The notes below the pieces were generated by a model. It was given only the letters and a program-made list of their open reading frames with translations, did not search any database and had not been told where the DNA came from. A DNA stretch of 64,000 nucleotides from Bacillota bacterium (GTDB lineage: Bacteria; Bacillota; Clostridia; Oscillospirales; Oscillospiraceae), in assembly GCA_029224785.1 (NCBI GenBank), contig JAQXVF010000045.1, forward strand, positions 17,040-81,039, in the 5' to 3' direction. The translations under genes and the position numbers were made by a program. Shown here one piece after another: positions 1-9,611 of the stretch. The number at the start of each line of letters is the position of its first letter. Within the stretch, counting starts at the first letter, position 1.

Positions 1-1
1 C

Positions 2-136
2 CACGAGAAGAATACCGCTATGCGCCGGGCCATCCTTCGGCAGGGTTTTTCCTACTGCGGAATGATCCGCGCGGAGGACGGAACCCTGCGGCTTGCCTTT
101 GACCGGCTGCGGGAAAATGGAATTTCTGACCGCTGA
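2..136 (+). CDS. GNAT-family N-acetyltransferase, C-terminal fragment (5' end outside window)
   Basis: An open frame enters from the left edge and ends at a TGA. The 44 visible residues read HEKNTAMRRAILRQGFSYCG followed by an acidic turn and RLAFDRL. This matches the end of many GNAT acetyltransferases, where an H/N-x-x-M-x-x-x-L-x-x-x-GF segment forms the last acetyl-CoA-contacting helix and the following strand reads as G-x-I plus an acidic turn. It is too short for the ORF track. The substrate cannot be inferred. It is followed by a 186-bp gap carrying the glnN promoter, so it is not obviously co-transcribed with glnN. Confidence 0.55.
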   Translation, partial: HEKNTAMRRAILRQGFSYCGMIRAEDGTLRLAFDRLRENGISDR

Positions 137-229
137 CGATTCCAAAGTGACGGAAAAACGGCGGAAATGTGTTTCGGTTGCGCCATATTTCTGCCGGGAA
201 TCCGGGATTTTCTTGGCAAATATACTGGA

Positions 230-258
230 TTGACAGAGAGCGGTTTTTCCAATAAAAT
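230..258 (+). promoter_or_regulatory. Sigma-A-type promoter of glnN
   Basis: A perfect -35 TTGACA at 230-235 and a -10 TAAAAT at 253-258 are separated by 17 bp. Transcription would start near 265, leaving a leader of about 58 nt before the glnN ATG. Confidence 0.75.
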
Positions 259-272
259 GGGGGTAGTATGCA

Positions 273-305
273 GCCGGCGGCCATGGACACTGCCGGCCAC
301 TTTTT
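273..305 (+). promoter_or_regulatory. Possible leader hairpin with T-run in glnN 5' UTR
   Basis: Two GCCGGC arms (273-278 and 292-297) form a six-bp stem with a 13-nt loop, followed by CAC and TTTTT at 301-305, just before the AGGAGGGG ribosome site. It sits downstream of the predicted start of transcription, so it could act as a weak attenuator. The stem is short and function is unproven. Confidence 0.3.
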
Positions 306-322
306 CAGGAGGGGTATTTCGG

Positions 323-2413
323 ATGGAAGTGAAGGACAGAATTCCGGAGATGTTTGGCAGCATGGTCTTTAATGAGGCGGCCATGGCCCAGTATGTACCG
401 ATCGATGCCATGAATGCCTGGCGCCAGTGCCTGAAGAGCGGACACGCTCTGACGCTGGAAGTTGCCAACGACATTGCCGAAGGTATGAAGACCTGGGCTC
501 TTTCCAAGGGGGCCACCCACTATACCCACTGGTTCCAGCCCATGACCGGCATTACCGCGGAAAAGCACGACAGCTTTGTGACCCCGGTGGGCGGCGGAAA
601 GATCATGATGGAGTTTTCCGGCAAGGAGCTGGTCCGGGGAGAGCCGGATGCCTCCAGCTTCCCCTCCGGCGGCCTGCGGGCTACATTTGAGGCAAGAGGC
701 TATACCGCCTGGGATCCCACCTCCTTTGCCTTTGTCAAGGGTACGTCCCTGTACATCCCCACTGCCTTCTGCTCTTACTCCGGCGAGGCTTTGGACAAAA
801 AGACCCCGCTGCTGCGCTCCATGGAGTGTGTCAGCAAGGAGGCCCTCCGGATCCTCCGGCTGTTCGGAGACACCACCACGAAAAAGGTCATTCCCCAGGT
901 AGGACCGGAGCAGGAGTATTTCCTGGTGGATCGGGAACTGTACGAGAAGCGGGAGGATCTGAAACTCTGCGGCCGCACCCTGTTCGGCGCAAAGCCCCCC
1001 AAGGGACAGGAACTGGACGACCATTATTTTGGTGCCATCAAGCCCCGTGTGGCGGCCTTTATGCGGGAGCTGGACGAGGAACTGTGGAAGCTGGGAATCC
1101 TTTCCAAGACCAAGCATAACGAGGCGGCTCCGGCACAGCACGAAATGGCCCCCATCTACTCCGATGCCAACACTGCCTGCGATCACAACCAGCTTGCCAT
1201 GGAGATCATGAAAAAGGTGGCGGCCCGGCACAATCTGGTGTGTTTGCTTCACGAGAAGCCCTTTGCCGGCGTCAACGGCTCCGGCAAGCATGACAACTGG
1301 TCCCTGGGCACCGATACCGGGAAAAACCTGTTCTCTCCGGGAAAGACTCCCCGACAGAACGCCCAGTTCCTGCTGTTTTTGGCGGCCTTTCTGCAGGGCG
1401 TGGATGAATACCAGGAGCTGCTGCGCTGCTCCGTGGCCTTTGCCGGAAATGATCACCGGCTGGGTGCCCTGGAGGCACCTCCCGCCATCGTCTCCGTTTT
1501 CCTGGGGACGGAACTGGAGGGAATCGTGGATTCCATCATCCATGATACGCCCTATCTGGAGCGGGAGACCGGTGCTCTGCAGATCGGCGTGGATATCCTG
1601 CCCACCATTCCTCTGGACACCTCCGACCGGAACCGTACTTCTCCCGTGGCCTTCACCGGCAACAAGTTCGAGTTCCGGATGCCCGGCTCCAGCCAGTCCA
1701 TTGCCGGCCCCAACACCGTGCTCAACACCATCATGGCGGAAGAACTGGGACGCTTTGCCGATATTCTGGAGCAGGCCGAGGATTTCGACACGGCGCTGCA
1801 TGATGTGGTCCGCAAAGCGTTTACCGAGCATAAGCGCATCATCTTCAGCGGCAACGGCTACGACGATGCCTGGGTGATGGAGGCCCAGGGACGGGGACTT
1901 GCCAATCTGGTCAGCGCGGCGGATGCCCTGCCTGCCTATGTACTGCCCAAAAATGTGGAGCTGATGACCCGTCACGGCGTGTATACCGAGCATGAGATGT
2001 ATGCCAGAAACGAGGTCCACATGGAAAAGTATTGCCATGTGGTTCAGATCGAGGCCAAGACCATGCTGGATATGATCCAACATGGGATCGTGGGGGCCGC
2101 CACGGCGTACAGCGCGGCCCTGTGTGACGGCATCCTGGCAAAGAAGGCCTGCGGTATCAGCTGCCGCAGCGAAAAGGCTCTGGCGGAGACCATCAGCGAG
2201 CTGACCGATTCCCTGATGGAAAAAACCCTGGAACTCAAGACCGCAGTGGCCACCGTGCCCTCCGGTACGGCAGAGGAGACCATGATCTATTATCACGACG
2301 TGGTGGTATCCAGGATGAATCGGCTCCGGGGTATCGTGGATCAGTTGGAGACCCTGGTGGATTCCTCCTACTGGCCCTATCCCACCTACTACGATCTGCT
2401 GTTTTCCGTGTAA
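323..2413 (+). CDS. glnN: Glutamine synthetase type III
   Basis: ATP-dependent amination of glutamate to glutamine in the cytoplasm. The protein (696 aa from the ATG at 323) has the length and sequence character of GSIII, about 250 residues longer than GSI. It carries the block KHNEAAPAQHEMAPIY and the GVNGSGKHDNWS segment that supplies metal and nucleotide ligands. The ORF track starts at 167, but the AGGAGGGG at 307-314 points to the ATG at 323 and the longer version would run through the promoter. The gene appears monocistronic, with its own promoter upstream and two hairpins after the stop. GSIII is common in Bacteroidetes and gut Clostridia, often under nitrogen control; no regulator is encoded nearby. 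Confidence 0.95.
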   Translation: MEVKDRIPEMFGSMVFNEAAMAQYVPIDAMNAWRQCLKSGHALTLEVANDIAEGMKTWALSKGATHYTHWFQPMTGITAEKHDSFVTPVGGGKIMMEFSGKELVRGEPDASSFPSGGLRATFEARGYTAWDPTSFAFVKGTSLYIPTAFCSYSGEALDKKTPLLRSMECVSKEALRILRLFGDTTTKKVIPQVGPEQEYFLVDRELYEKREDLKLCGRTLFGAKPPKGQELDDHYFGAIKPRVAAFMRELDEELWKLGILSKTKHNEAAPAQHEMAPIYSDANTACDHNQLAMEIMKKVAARHNLVCLLHEKPFAGVNGSGKHDNWSLGTDTGKNLFSPGKTPRQNAQFLLFLAAFLQGVDEYQELLRCSVAFAGNDHRLGALEAPPAIVSVFLGTELEGIVDSIIHDTPYLERETGALQIGVDILPTIPLDTSDRNRTSPVAFTGNKFEFRMPGSSQSIAGPNTVLNTIMAEELGRFADILEQAEDFDTALHDVVRKAFTEHKRIIFSGNGYDDAWVMEAQGRGLANLVSAADALPAYVLPKNVELMTRHGVYTEHEMYARNEVHMEKYCHVVQIEAKTMLDMIQHGIVGAATAYSAALCDGILAKKACGISCRSEKALAETISELTDSLMEKTLELKTAVATVPSGTAEETMIYYHDVVVSRMNRLRGIVDQLETLVDSSYWPYPTYYDLLFSV

Positions 2414-2418
2414 TAGCA

Positions 2419-2452
2419 TGCCCCCGGGAAGGATATGGCCTTCCCGGGGGCA
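2419..2452 (+). terminator. GC-rich hairpin after glnN
   Basis: TGCCCCCGGGAAGG pairs perfectly with CCTTCCCGGGGGCA around a six-base loop, starting six bases after the glnN stop. It has no T-run of its own. It may protect the 3' end or help the second terminator just downstream. Confidence 0.6.
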
Positions 2453-2459
2453 TTGGCAT

Positions 2460-2500
2460 GAAAAAACCGATTGCGTTGACCGGACGCAATCGGTTTTTTC
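2460..2500 (+). terminator. Rho-independent terminator of glnN
   Basis: GAAAAAACCGATTGCG pairs with CGCAATCGGTTTTTTC around a 9-nt loop; the T-run lies in the 3' arm. The A-run on the other side would allow it to work in both directions. Confidence 0.85.
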
Positions 2501-2705
2501 AAAAGAAAAGAGAGGTAAGAGAATGAAAAAAACTCGAAATCAGTTTCTGAATCAATTCTGTTGATTTGCCCTCATTATACCCCTCAAATTTTAATGAGAA
2601 TAGCGTGAAATTATTAAAGAAGTATGAAGCTGGTAGAATATAAAGGAGATTTCTTGTGCACAATTAACAGAAAATGAATTTTTTGCGAACAATCGGTGCG
2701 CCCTC

Positions 2706-2733
2706 TTGACAAAAACGGAAAATGCGCTATAGT
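2706..2733 (+). promoter_or_regulatory. Promoter of clpB
   Basis: TTGACA at 2706-2711 and TATAGT at 2728-2733 with a 16-bp spacer, immediately upstream of the CIRCE operator. The rest of the 2501-2705 stretch is AT-rich and shows no gene or clear structure. Confidence 0.75.
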
Positions 2734-2746
2734 TTAGGAAAAAGAA

Positions 2747-2773
2747 TTAGCACTCGAATGATGAGAGTGCTAA
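2747..2773 (+). promoter_or_regulatory. CIRCE element (HrcA operator)
   Basis: A perfect consensus CIRCE: TTAGCACTC (2747-2755), nine-base spacer, GAGTGCTAA (2765-2773). It lies at the expected start of transcription and ends just before the AAAGGAG ribosome site of clpB. HrcA, the known repressor of CIRCE, is not encoded in this window. Confidence 0.97.
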
Positions 2774-2786
2774 AAGGAGTGAGTGT

Positions 2787-5372
2787 ATGAATTTCAATTC
2801 TTATACGCAGAAATCCCTGGAGGCCGTCCAGGACGCACAAAAGCTGGCACAGAGCTGCCGGAATCAGCAGTTGGAGCAGGTGCACATCCTGCTGGCCCTG
2901 CTGCATCAGCAGGGTGGGCTGATCCCACAGCTGTTGCAGAAGATGGATGTAAACGTGGACGCGCTGGAAAACGGCGCCAATCAGGAGCTGCAGAAGCTGC
3001 CCTCTGTCAGCGGCAGTGTGGAGGCGGACCGGTTCTATGTATCTGCCGCGGCCAATGATACCCTGCTTCGGGCAGAGACGGAAGCGGAAAACATGAAGGA
3101 CTCCTTCGTGTCCGTGGAGCATCTGTTCCTGGCGCTGGTGGAGACCGCCAAGGGCGGCATCCGGGAGCTGCTTTCCGGGATCACCCGGGAGAAGTGCCTG
3201 CAGGCCCTGCAGACGGTCCGGGGCAACCAGCGTGTGACCACCGACAACCCGGAGGGCACCTATGACGCCCTGGAGAAATACGGAACCGATCTTGTCAAAC
3301 GGGCAAGGGAGCAGAAAATGGATCCCGTCATCGGACGGGATGAGGAAATCCGAAATGTGATCCGGATCCTTTCCCGGAAAACCAAGAACAACCCTGTGCT
3401 GATCGGCGAACCCGGCGTGGGCAAAACCGCCATTGCCGAGGGGCTGGCCCAGCGGATTGTCAGCAAGGATGTGCCCAAGAGCCTCCAGGATAAGTCTATC
3501 TTTTCCCTGGACATGGGTGCCCTGATCGCCGGTGCCAAATATCGGGGTGAGTTTGAGGAACGTCTGAAAGCGGTCCTCAATGAAGTCAAGCAGTCCGAGG
3601 GCAGGATCCTTCTGTTCGTGGATGAGCTGCACACCATCGTGGGCGCCGGAAAAACCGAGGGAAGCATGGATGCGGGCAACCTGCTCAAGCCCATGCTGGC
3701 GAGGGGCGAGCTGCACTGCATCGGCGCAACGACCCTGGACGAATACCGCCAGTATATTGAAAAGGATCCGGCTCTGGAGCGCCGTTTCCAGCCTGTGATG
3801 GTAGCGGAGCCTTCCGTGGAGGACACGGTGGCAATCCTCAGGGGTCTGAAGGAACGCTATGAGGTGTTCCACGGCGTGAAGATCTCCGATCCTGCCCTCA
3901 TCGCTGCCGCGACCCTGTCTCATCGGTATATCACCGACCGGTTCCTGCCGGATAAGGCCATCGACCTGGTGGATGAGGCCTGCGCACAGATCCGCACGGA
4001 AATGGATTCCATGCCTACGGAGCTGGACGGGGTTTCCCGGAAGATTATTCAGCTCGAGATCGAGGAGGCCGCGCTGAAAAAGGAGGAGGATCCTCTGTCC
4101 GTGGCCAGACTGGGAGAGGTCCGGAAGGAGCTGGCAGAGCAGCGGGATCGGTTCAATGCCATGAAGGCCCGCTGGGAGAATGAGAAGAACGCCATCGGCC
4201 GGGTGCAGCAGCTTCGGGAGAAGATCGAGGATCTGAACCGGCAGATCGAGCAGGCGGAACGCAACTATGATCTGGAAAAGGCTGCGGAACTGAAGTACGG
4301 ACGGCTGCCGGAGGCACAGAAGGCCCTGCAGGAGGAGGAGAAAAAGACACAGAATGCCAAGGAGGATTCTCTGCTGCGGGATCGGGTCACGGAGGAAGAG
4401 ATTGCGAAGATTGTGGAACGCTGGACCGGGATCCCCGTATCCCGGCTGGTGCAGGGAGAGCGGGAAAAGCTGCTGAACCTGTCGGACACCCTGCATCAGC
4501 GGGTAGTGGGACAGGACGACGCAGTGACTGCCGTGACGGAGGCCATTCAGCGCAGCCGCGCCGGCATTCAGGATCCCAACCGTCCCATCGGTTCCTTCCT
4601 GTTCCTGGGACCCACCGGTGTGGGCAAGACGGAGCTGGCAAAGACCCTGGCACAGGCGCTGTTTGACGATGAGAACAACATGGTCCGGATCGATATGTCC
4701 GAGTATATGGAGAAATACTCCGTATCCCGTCTGATCGGAGCGCCTCCCGGCTATGTGGGCTACGAGGAGGGCGGCCAGCTCACCGAGGCTGTTCGCCGGA
4801 AGCCCTACTCCGTGGTGCTGTTTGACGAGGTGGAGAAGGCCCATCCCGATGTGTTCAATGTACTGCTGCAGGTGCTGGATGACGGACGGATCACCGACTC
4901 CCAGGGCAGAACGGTGGACTTCAAGAACACCATTTTGATCCTGACCTCCAATCTGGGCTCCGAATACCTGCTGGAAGGGATCCGTCCCGACGGCAGCCTG
5001 GAGGAAAAAGCCAAAGACCAGGTAATGGCTCTGCTGCGCCGCAGCTTCCGCCCGGAGTTTTTGAACCGGCTGGATGAGATCGTATTCTACAAGCCTCTGA
5101 GCCGGGAGAACGTAGAAAAGATCATCGACCTGCAGATCGGTAAGCTCAATGAGCGGCTGGAAGCCCAGCAGATCCACTGCACCCTGACGGAGGCGGCGAA
5201 GCGCCACATTGTGGACAATGCCTACGATCCCCAGTACGGTGCCCGTCCGCTGCGCCGGTATGTGCAGCATACGGTGGAGACCATGCTGTCCAGGAGGATC
5301 CTGGAGGGCACGATCCTTCCCGGAAAAGAGGTCGTGGTGGATGCCGAAGGCGGAGACCTGATCCTGAAATAA
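2787..5372 (+). CDS. clpB: ATP-dependent chaperone ClpB (Hsp100 disaggregase)
   Basis: Hexameric AAA+ disaggregase that works with DnaK to pull proteins out of aggregates. The 861-aa protein has the full family layout. It has an N-terminal Clp repeat domain (about 1-145), an AAA-1 domain with Walker A GEPGVGKT near residue 206, and a middle coiled coil (about 400-525) rich in E, K, R and Q. The AAA-2 domain has GPTGVGKT near residue 608, and the ClpB-type C-terminal domain follows. The coiled-coil middle domain separates it from ClpA, ClpC and ClpE. The ATG at 2787 follows AAAGGAG. The gene stands alone between its CIRCE promoter and a terminator, so heat-shock induction through HrcA is expected. 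Confidence 0.96.
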   Translation: MNFNSYTQKSLEAVQDAQKLAQSCRNQQLEQVHILLALLHQQGGLIPQLLQKMDVNVDALENGANQELQKLPSVSGSVEADRFYVSAAANDTLLRAETEAENMKDSFVSVEHLFLALVETAKGGIRELLSGITREKCLQALQTVRGNQRVTTDNPEGTYDALEKYGTDLVKRAREQKMDPVIGRDEEIRNVIRILSRKTKNNPVLIGEPGVGKTAIAEGLAQRIVSKDVPKSLQDKSIFSLDMGALIAGAKYRGEFEERLKAVLNEVKQSEGRILLFVDELHTIVGAGKTEGSMDAGNLLKPMLARGELHCIGATTLDEYRQYIEKDPALERRFQPVMVAEPSVEDTVAILRGLKERYEVFHGVKISDPALIAAATLSHRYITDRFLPDKAIDLVDEACAQIRTEMDSMPTELDGVSRKIIQLEIEEAALKKEEDPLSVARLGEVRKELAEQRDRFNAMKARWENEKNAIGRVQQLREKIEDLNRQIEQAERNYDLEKAAELKYGRLPEAQKALQEEEKKTQNAKEDSLLRDRVTEEEIAKIVERWTGIPVSRLVQGEREKLLNLSDTLHQRVVGQDDAVTAVTEAIQRSRAGIQDPNRPIGSFLFLGPTGVGKTELAKTLAQALFDDENNMVRIDMSEYMEKYSVSRLIGAPPGYVGYEEGGQLTEAVRRKPYSVVLFDEVEKAHPDVFNVLLQVLDDGRITDSQGRTVDFKNTILILTSNLGSEYLLEGIRPDGSLEEKAKDQVMALLRRSFRPEFLNRLDEIVFYKPLSRENVEKIIDLQIGKLNERLEAQQIHCTLTEAAKRHIVDNAYDPQYGARPLRRYVQHTVETMLSRRILEGTILPGKEVVVDAEGGDLILK

Positions 5373-5380
5373 GCGATCGG

Positions 5381-5420
5381 ATCCCCTTTGCCCGGAAACG
5401 GGCAAAGGGGATTTTTTCTT
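5381..5420 (+). terminator. Rho-independent terminator of clpB
   Basis: ATCCCCTTTGCCCG pairs with CGGGCAAAGGGGAT around GAAA, followed by a T-run (ATTTTTTCTTTC). It starts nine bases after the clpB stop. Confidence 0.92.
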
Positions 5421-5528
5421 TCTGTATCCAACACATGAATATGCAGAATATATATACGAATATTCACAAATACAGGTGTTGTATGCATAATTAAGGAAAA
5501 AATAATGAAAAAGTATTCATAAAAGGGA

Positions 5529-5557
5529 TTGACAAACAGACAGGGAAATGGTATCAT
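5529..5557 (+). promoter_or_regulatory. Promoter of the amino-acid ABC transporter operon
   Basis: TTGACA at 5529-5534 and TATCAT at 5552-5557, spacer 17 bp, in an AT-rich stretch. The leader to the ATG at 5620 is about 55 nt. Confidence 0.75.
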
Positions 5558-5619
5558 GTCAACAATCCGATTGACCGACGGATGAAATCCCAATCTCCAT
5601 ATGAAAAGAGGAACCTGTG

Positions 5620-6570
5620 ATGAAGAGTTTGAAAAAAGTATGTTGTGCAGTTCTTGCAGTTATGATGCTCCTGTCCCTGTGTGCCTGCGGAAGCGGCGCA
5701 CCGGCAACGACCACGGCTGCCCCTGAGACCACTGCAGCCCCGGAAACCACCGCTGCTCCGGAGACCACGGCTGCTCCCGAGACCACTGCCGCTCCCGCAG
5801 AAAAGACCATGCTGGAGCAGATCAAGGAGTCCGGTGTTCTGAGCGTGGCCCTGTCTCCTGACTTCGCCCCCATGGAGTTCGTGGACATCTCCAAGACCGG
5901 TCAGGATCAGTATGTTGGCTTTGATGTCACCCTTGCCAAGTTCATTGCTTCCGAGCTGGGCGTGGAGCTGGAGATCCAGCCTATGAACTTTGACGCCTGC
6001 CAGACCGCTGTGTACACCGGAGCAGTGCCGATGTCCATCTCCGGCTTCAGCTGGACCGAAAAACGGGCACAGAACTATGAAATGTCCGATCCCTATTACG
6101 CAGGTGACAACGAAACCGAACAGGTCATTCTGATCCGTGCAGAGGATGCCGATACTTACAAGGATGCTGCCGATTTTGCCGGCAAGGATGTGGGCGCACA
6201 GAATGCATCTCTGCAGATGCAGCTTCTGACCAGCCAGATTCCCGATGCCAATCCCATCACCATTACCGATATCGGACAGGGCGTCCTGGAGCTGAAATCC
6301 GGCAATATCGAGGCACTGGCGGTTGCCAAAGGCAATGCCGAGGCCATCATGGTCAACAATCCCGAGCTGGTGATCTGCGATTGGCAGTTTGAGGTGGCTT
6401 CCGAGTTTGAGAACAACGTGATTCTCATCCATAAGGGCGAGACCGATCTGCTGGAGGCTGTCAACGCGATTCTTGCAAAGGCTTATGCCGCAGGTTACTA
6501 CGGCCAGTGGTATGCCGATGCCGAGGCACTGTCCAAAGGCGAAAATGCGCAGGAAGTCAGTGTGGACTGA
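5620..6570 (+). CDS. Amino-acid ABC transporter, substrate-binding lipoprotein
   Basis: A family 3 (SBP_bac_3) solute-binding protein anchored to the outer face of the membrane, delivering substrate to the permease and ATPase encoded next. It has a short basic start, a hydrophobic core and a lipobox ending LCAC, so Cys is the expected lipidated residue. A linker of four PETTAA units follows. The binding domain contains GVLSVALSPDFAPMEF and later AQNASLQMQLL, typical of polar amino-acid binders. Start ATG 5620 is preferred to the GTG at 5617 because AGAGGA is spaced seven bases before it. The exact ligand is not evident; the downstream amidohydrolase suggests an amino acid or acyl/peptidyl derivative. 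Confidence 0.9.
   Translation: MKSLKKVCCAVLAVMMLLSLCACGSGAPATTTAAPETTAAPETTAAPETTAAPETTAAPAEKTMLEQIKESGVLSVALSPDFAPMEFVDISKTGQDQYVGFDVTLAKFIASELGVELEIQPMNFDACQTAVYTGAVPMSISGFSWTEKRAQNYEMSDPYYAGDNETEQVILIRAEDADTYKDAADFAGKDVGAQNASLQMQLLTSQIPDANPITITDIGQGVLELKSGNIEALAVAKGNAEAIMVNNPELVICDWQFEVASEFENNVILIHKGETDLLEAVNAILAKAYAAGYYGQWYADAEALSKGENAQEVSVD
5699..5800 (+). repeat. Tandem PETTAA-coding repeat in lipoprotein linker
   Basis: Four consecutive 18-bp units encode Ala-Pro-Glu-Thr-Thr-Ala, with synonymous third positions varying between copies. The repeat lies directly after the lipobox and likely forms an extended, flexible tether between membrane anchor and binding domain. Boundaries are approximate. 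Confidence 0.75.
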
Positions 6571-6579
6571 ATGAATATG

Positions 6580-6602
6580 GACACCCCGCATCGCGGGGTG
6601 TC
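6580..6602 (+). promoter_or_regulatory. Intercistronic hairpin between binding-protein and permease genes
   Basis: GACACCCCGC and GCGGGGTGTC form a perfect ten-bp stem with a 3-nt loop in the 58-bp gap. There is no T-run. Such stems after the binding-protein gene of ABC operons often stabilise the upstream message, giving more binding protein than permease. Confidence 0.65.
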
Positions 6603-6628
6603 TGAACTGTTTGTGAAGGGAAAGATAT

Positions 6629-7315
6629 ATGAAACTGTTTTCGTTCGAAAAAATCATCATGCTGCTGGAGCAGTATTGGCAGAAGTTCCTGCTGGAGGGC
6701 GTCGGCTATACATTATCCATGGCAGCCATTACCGTTGCATTCGGTGCGATATTTGCATCTCTGATTGCACTGCTGAAAATGTCAAAAATTGCGCCCTTCC
6801 GCTGGGTTTCCAATGTTTATATTGAGATCATCCGGGGCACGCCCATGCTCCTGCAGCTCTATATTTTCTATTTTGCCCTTCCCATGCTCATTCCCGTTCT
6901 GAATAAACAGAAGTATGTCTGTGTATGCATCGCTTTGATCTGCAACAGCGCCGCCTACCTCTCTGAGGTGATCCGTTCCGGCATCCAGGCTGTGGATGGA
7001 GGTCAGACCGAAGCCGCTTTGAGCCTGGGCTTTAATTCCAGAAAAACCATGTGGTACATCGTGCTGCCTCAGGCAATCAAAAATATTCTGCCTGCCCTGG
7101 CAAATGAGTTTATTATGATCATCAAGGATACTTCCCTGGCCTCTACATTTTTCATCGGTGACGTGATGACCCAGTGCCTTTTGGTAAAGGGTGCCACATA
7201 TCTGCCCATCGAGCCAATGATCATTGTTGCAGTGATTTACTTTGTGCTGACCTTTACCCTGAGTAAGATTGTCGGTGCCTTTGAAAGGAGAATGAGCCGT
7301 GGCTACAAGCGGTAA
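6629..7315 (+). CDS. Amino-acid ABC transporter, permease (HisM/GlnP family)
   Basis: Inner-membrane subunit that forms the translocation path with itself. The 228-aa protein has about five hydrophobic segments and the [20 protein letters not shown] coupling segment that docks on the ATPase. The [18 protein letters not shown] block is typical of polar amino-acid permeases. The ATG follows GAAGGGA. Its 3' end overlaps the ATPase gene by 17 bases, so translation is probably coupled. Confidence 0.93.
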   Translation: MKLFSFEKIIMLLEQYWQKFLLEGVGYTLSMAAITVAFGAIFASLIALLKMSKIAPFRWVSNVYIEIIRGTPMLLQLYIFYFALPMLIPVLNKQKYVCVCIALICNSAAYLSEVIRSGIQAVDGGQTEAALSLGFNSRKTMWYIVLPQAIKNILPALANEFIMIIKDTSLASTFFIGDVMTQCLLVKGATYLPIEPMIIVAVIYFVLTFTLSKIVGAFERRMSRGYKR

Positions 7316-8066
7316 TGCGATCATCCAGGTGAAAAACCTGAAAAAATACTATAACAAAGGGGAAATCAAGGCCCTGGACGGGGTCACTGTGGACATTCAC
7401 AAGGGGGATGTGGCCGTCATCATCGGACCCTCCGGCTCCGGAAAGTCTACATTCCTGCGGTCATTGAACCTGCTGGAGCAGCCCACCTCCGGTGAGATCA
7501 TTTTCGAGGGCGTGGACATCACCAAGAAGCGGGATCAGAGCGGCAAGAAGATCGATCTGCCCAAGCACCGGGAAAAGATGGGCATGGTGTTCCAGCATTT
7601 CAATCTGTTCCCGCACATGACCCTGCTGGACAACATGACCATTGCTCCCATTCAGATCAAGGGAATTCCCAAGGAGCAGGCGGAGGCCAGAGCACGGGAA
7701 CTGCTTGCCCGGGTAGGACTGGGAGACCGGGCAGATGCCTATCCCCTGCAGCTTTCCGGCGGACAGAAGCAGCGTGTGGCCATCGTCCGGGCCCTGGCTA
7801 TGGATCCGGATGTGATGCTGTTTGATGAGCCTACCTCCGCACTGGACCCGGAGATGGTGGGCGAGGTGCTGGACGTTATGAAGGAACTGGCCGGCACCGG
7901 CATGACCATGGTGGTGGTGACCCACGAAATGGGCTTTGCCCGGGAAGTTGGAAACCGGGTGCTGTTTATGGATGAAGGCAAACTGGTGGAAGAGGGGACT
8001 CCCGAGGAAATATTCAATTCCCCCCAAAGCCCCAGACTGCAGGACTTTTTAAGCAAGGTGTTGTGA
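7299..8066 (+). CDS. Amino-acid ABC transporter, ATP-binding protein (GlnQ family)
   Basis: Energises the transporter at the cytoplasmic face. All motifs are present: Walker [11 protein letters not shown]-loop [11 protein letters not shown], signature [15 protein letters not shown], Walker [15 protein letters not shown] and the switch histidine in VVVTHEM. The start is a GTG at 7299, eight bases after AAAGGAG and inside the permease gene. The in-frame stop is one base before the next gene, so all four genes form one operon. 255 aa is slightly above the usual 240-250. Confidence 0.95.
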   Translation: MATSGNAIIQVKNLKKYYNKGEIKALDGVTVDIHKGDVAVIIGPSGSGKSTFLRSLNLLEQPTSGEIIFEGVDITKKRDQSGKKIDLPKHREKMGMVFQHFNLFPHMTLLDNMTIAPIQIKGIPKEQAEARARELLARVGLGDRADAYPLQLSGGQKQRVAIVRALAMDPDVMLFDEPTSALDPEMVGEVLDVMKELAGTGMTMVVVTHEMGFAREVGNRVLFMDEGKLVEEGTPEEIFNSPQSPRLQDFLSKVL

Positions 8067-8067
8067 T

Positions 8068-9507
8068 ATGGAAACCATCAAAGCTGCCGCCCTGGCGGAA
8101 ATCGAAGAGAAAAAGGATATCTGCATCGGCGTGTCCGATGCCATCTGGGACCATCCGGAGCTTTCCCTGAAGGAGTTTTACGCAACGGAGCTGTACTGCA
8201 AGGTCCTGCGGGAGCAGGGATTTGCCGTGACCGAGAATCTGGGCGGCATCCAGACCGCTTTTTCCGGCTCCTTTGGCTCCGGAAAGCCGGTAATCGGCAT
8301 CCTTGCGGAGTATGATGCCCTGTCCGGCCTGAGCCAGAAGGAAAATGCCACGGAAAAGGAGCCTCTGCCCGGAGACGGCGTAGGCCATGGCTGCGGCCAC
8401 AATCTGCTGGGCGGCGGATCCCTGGCGGCTGCCCTGGCAGTCAAAAAGTATCTGGAGCTGTCCGGAAAACCCGGTACGGTGGTGTTTTTCGGCTGCCCCG
8501 GTGAGGAAGGCGGCGCCGGCAAGGCCTTTTTGGCCCGGGAAGGGATGTGGAAATCCCTGGACGCTGCCCTGACCTGGCACCCCAACACCGCAAATGAGGT
8601 GTCCACCGGCACCTGCAATTCCTGCATTCAGGTGCTGTACAACTTTAAGGGCATCGCTGCTCATGCAGCAGGCAATCCCCACATGGGCCGTTCCGCTCTG
8701 GATGCGGTGGAGCTGATGAATATCGGTGTCCAGTTCCTGCGGGAGCACTCCACCTCCGACTGCCGCATCCACTATGCCATTACCAATGCCGGCGGCGTCT
8801 CTCCCAACGTGGTGCAGAGCGAGGCCTCCGTGCTGTACATGACCCGGGCCAACAAGGTGTCCGATACGGTGGCCCTTCAGAAGCGGGTGGATGACATCGC
8901 CCGGGGAGCGGCCATCATGACGGGCACCACCTACGACCGGGTGTTCATCGATGGTACGGCAGAGACCCTGCCGAACTATACACTGGAAAAGACCATGTAC
9001 GACAATTTCCAGGCCATCGGTGTGCCCCAATATACCCCGGAGGAGATGGAATTCGCCGCCCAGGTGCAAAAGAGCTACCCGGCTCCCACCCAGCTTCCGG
9101 GCTATGCCGCAAAGCACAGCGTGGAGGATGCCAGACTGGTGCGGGGCAAAACGGAGAATCTGACCCGGCCCCTGAATGACTTCCTGCTGCCTTATTACAG
9201 CGGTGAGGACTTCGGCGCGGGAAGCACCGACGTGGGAGATGTGAGCTGGCTGACGCCTACGGTTCAGGCCCATGTGGCCTGCTGGCCTGCCGGCGCTCCC
9301 GGCCATAGCTGGCAGGTGGTCACCTTCGGAAAAAGCAGCATTGCCCACAAGGGCCTGCTGTGCGCCGGAAAGGTGATTGCCGCCACCGCCATCGACCTTT
9401 TCGAGGATCCGGAGCTGCTGGAAAAGGTCCGGGAGGAGTTTTTGGAGCGCTCTGCCGAGGGGTACACCTGCCCCATCGAGCCGGATGCGGTGCCCATTGC
9501 TCTGTAA
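8068..9507 (+). CDS. M20-family amidohydrolase, AbgB-like
   Basis: Cytoplasmic zinc/manganese amidohydrolase of peptidase family M20. Its 479 aa fit the AbgB branch (E. coli AbgB, subunit of p-aminobenzoyl-glutamate hydrolase, is about that size). Visible landmarks are IGILAEYDALSGLSQ, the metal-binding GHGCGHNLLG, and the catalytic-acid region FFGCPGEEGGAGK. Later come WHPNTANEVSTGTCNS and HSWQVVTFGKSSIAHKG. The gene starts one base after the ATPase stop, so its substrate is probably brought in by the transporter. The likely reaction is hydrolysis of an amide linked to an amino acid; whether this is p-aminobenzoyl-glutamate or another N-acyl amino acid cannot be told from sequence. Confidence 0.85.
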   Translation: METIKAAALAEIEEKKDICIGVSDAIWDHPELSLKEFYATELYCKVLREQGFAVTENLGGIQTAFSGSFGSGKPVIGILAEYDALSGLSQKENATEKEPLPGDGVGHGCGHNLLGGGSLAAALAVKKYLELSGKPGTVVFFGCPGEEGGAGKAFLAREGMWKSLDAALTWHPNTANEVSTGTCNSCIQVLYNFKGIAAHAAGNPHMGRSALDAVELMNIGVQFLREHSTSDCRIHYAITNAGGVSPNVVQSEASVLYMTRANKVSDTVALQKRVDDIARGAAIMTGTTYDRVFIDGTAETLPNYTLEKTMYDNFQAIGVPQYTPEEMEFAAQVQKSYPAPTQLPGYAAKHSVEDARLVRGKTENLTRPLNDFLLPYYSGEDFGAGSTDVGDVSWLTPTVQAHVACWPAGAPGHSWQVVTFGKSSIAHKGLLCAGKVIAATAIDLFEDPELLEKVREEFLERSAEGYTCPIEPDAVPIAL

Positions 9508-9611
9508 TGACGGGATACAGCCCGGTTCCGATATTCCTCTTCCCAACAGCATAGTGTTTTTCCGCCAACGCGTTCTTTTCGTTGGCGGAAATGCTCTTTT
9601 TGGCGCTGTGC

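Noticed and set aside
305-2419. 704-aa minus-strand ORF across glnN
   Set aside because: Antisense shadow of a GC-rich gene; no ribosome site, low-complexity H/G-rich product, and the plus-strand gene is certain.
2727-5405. 892-aa minus-strand ORF across clpB
   Set aside because: Shadow; it also covers the CIRCE element and terminator of clpB.
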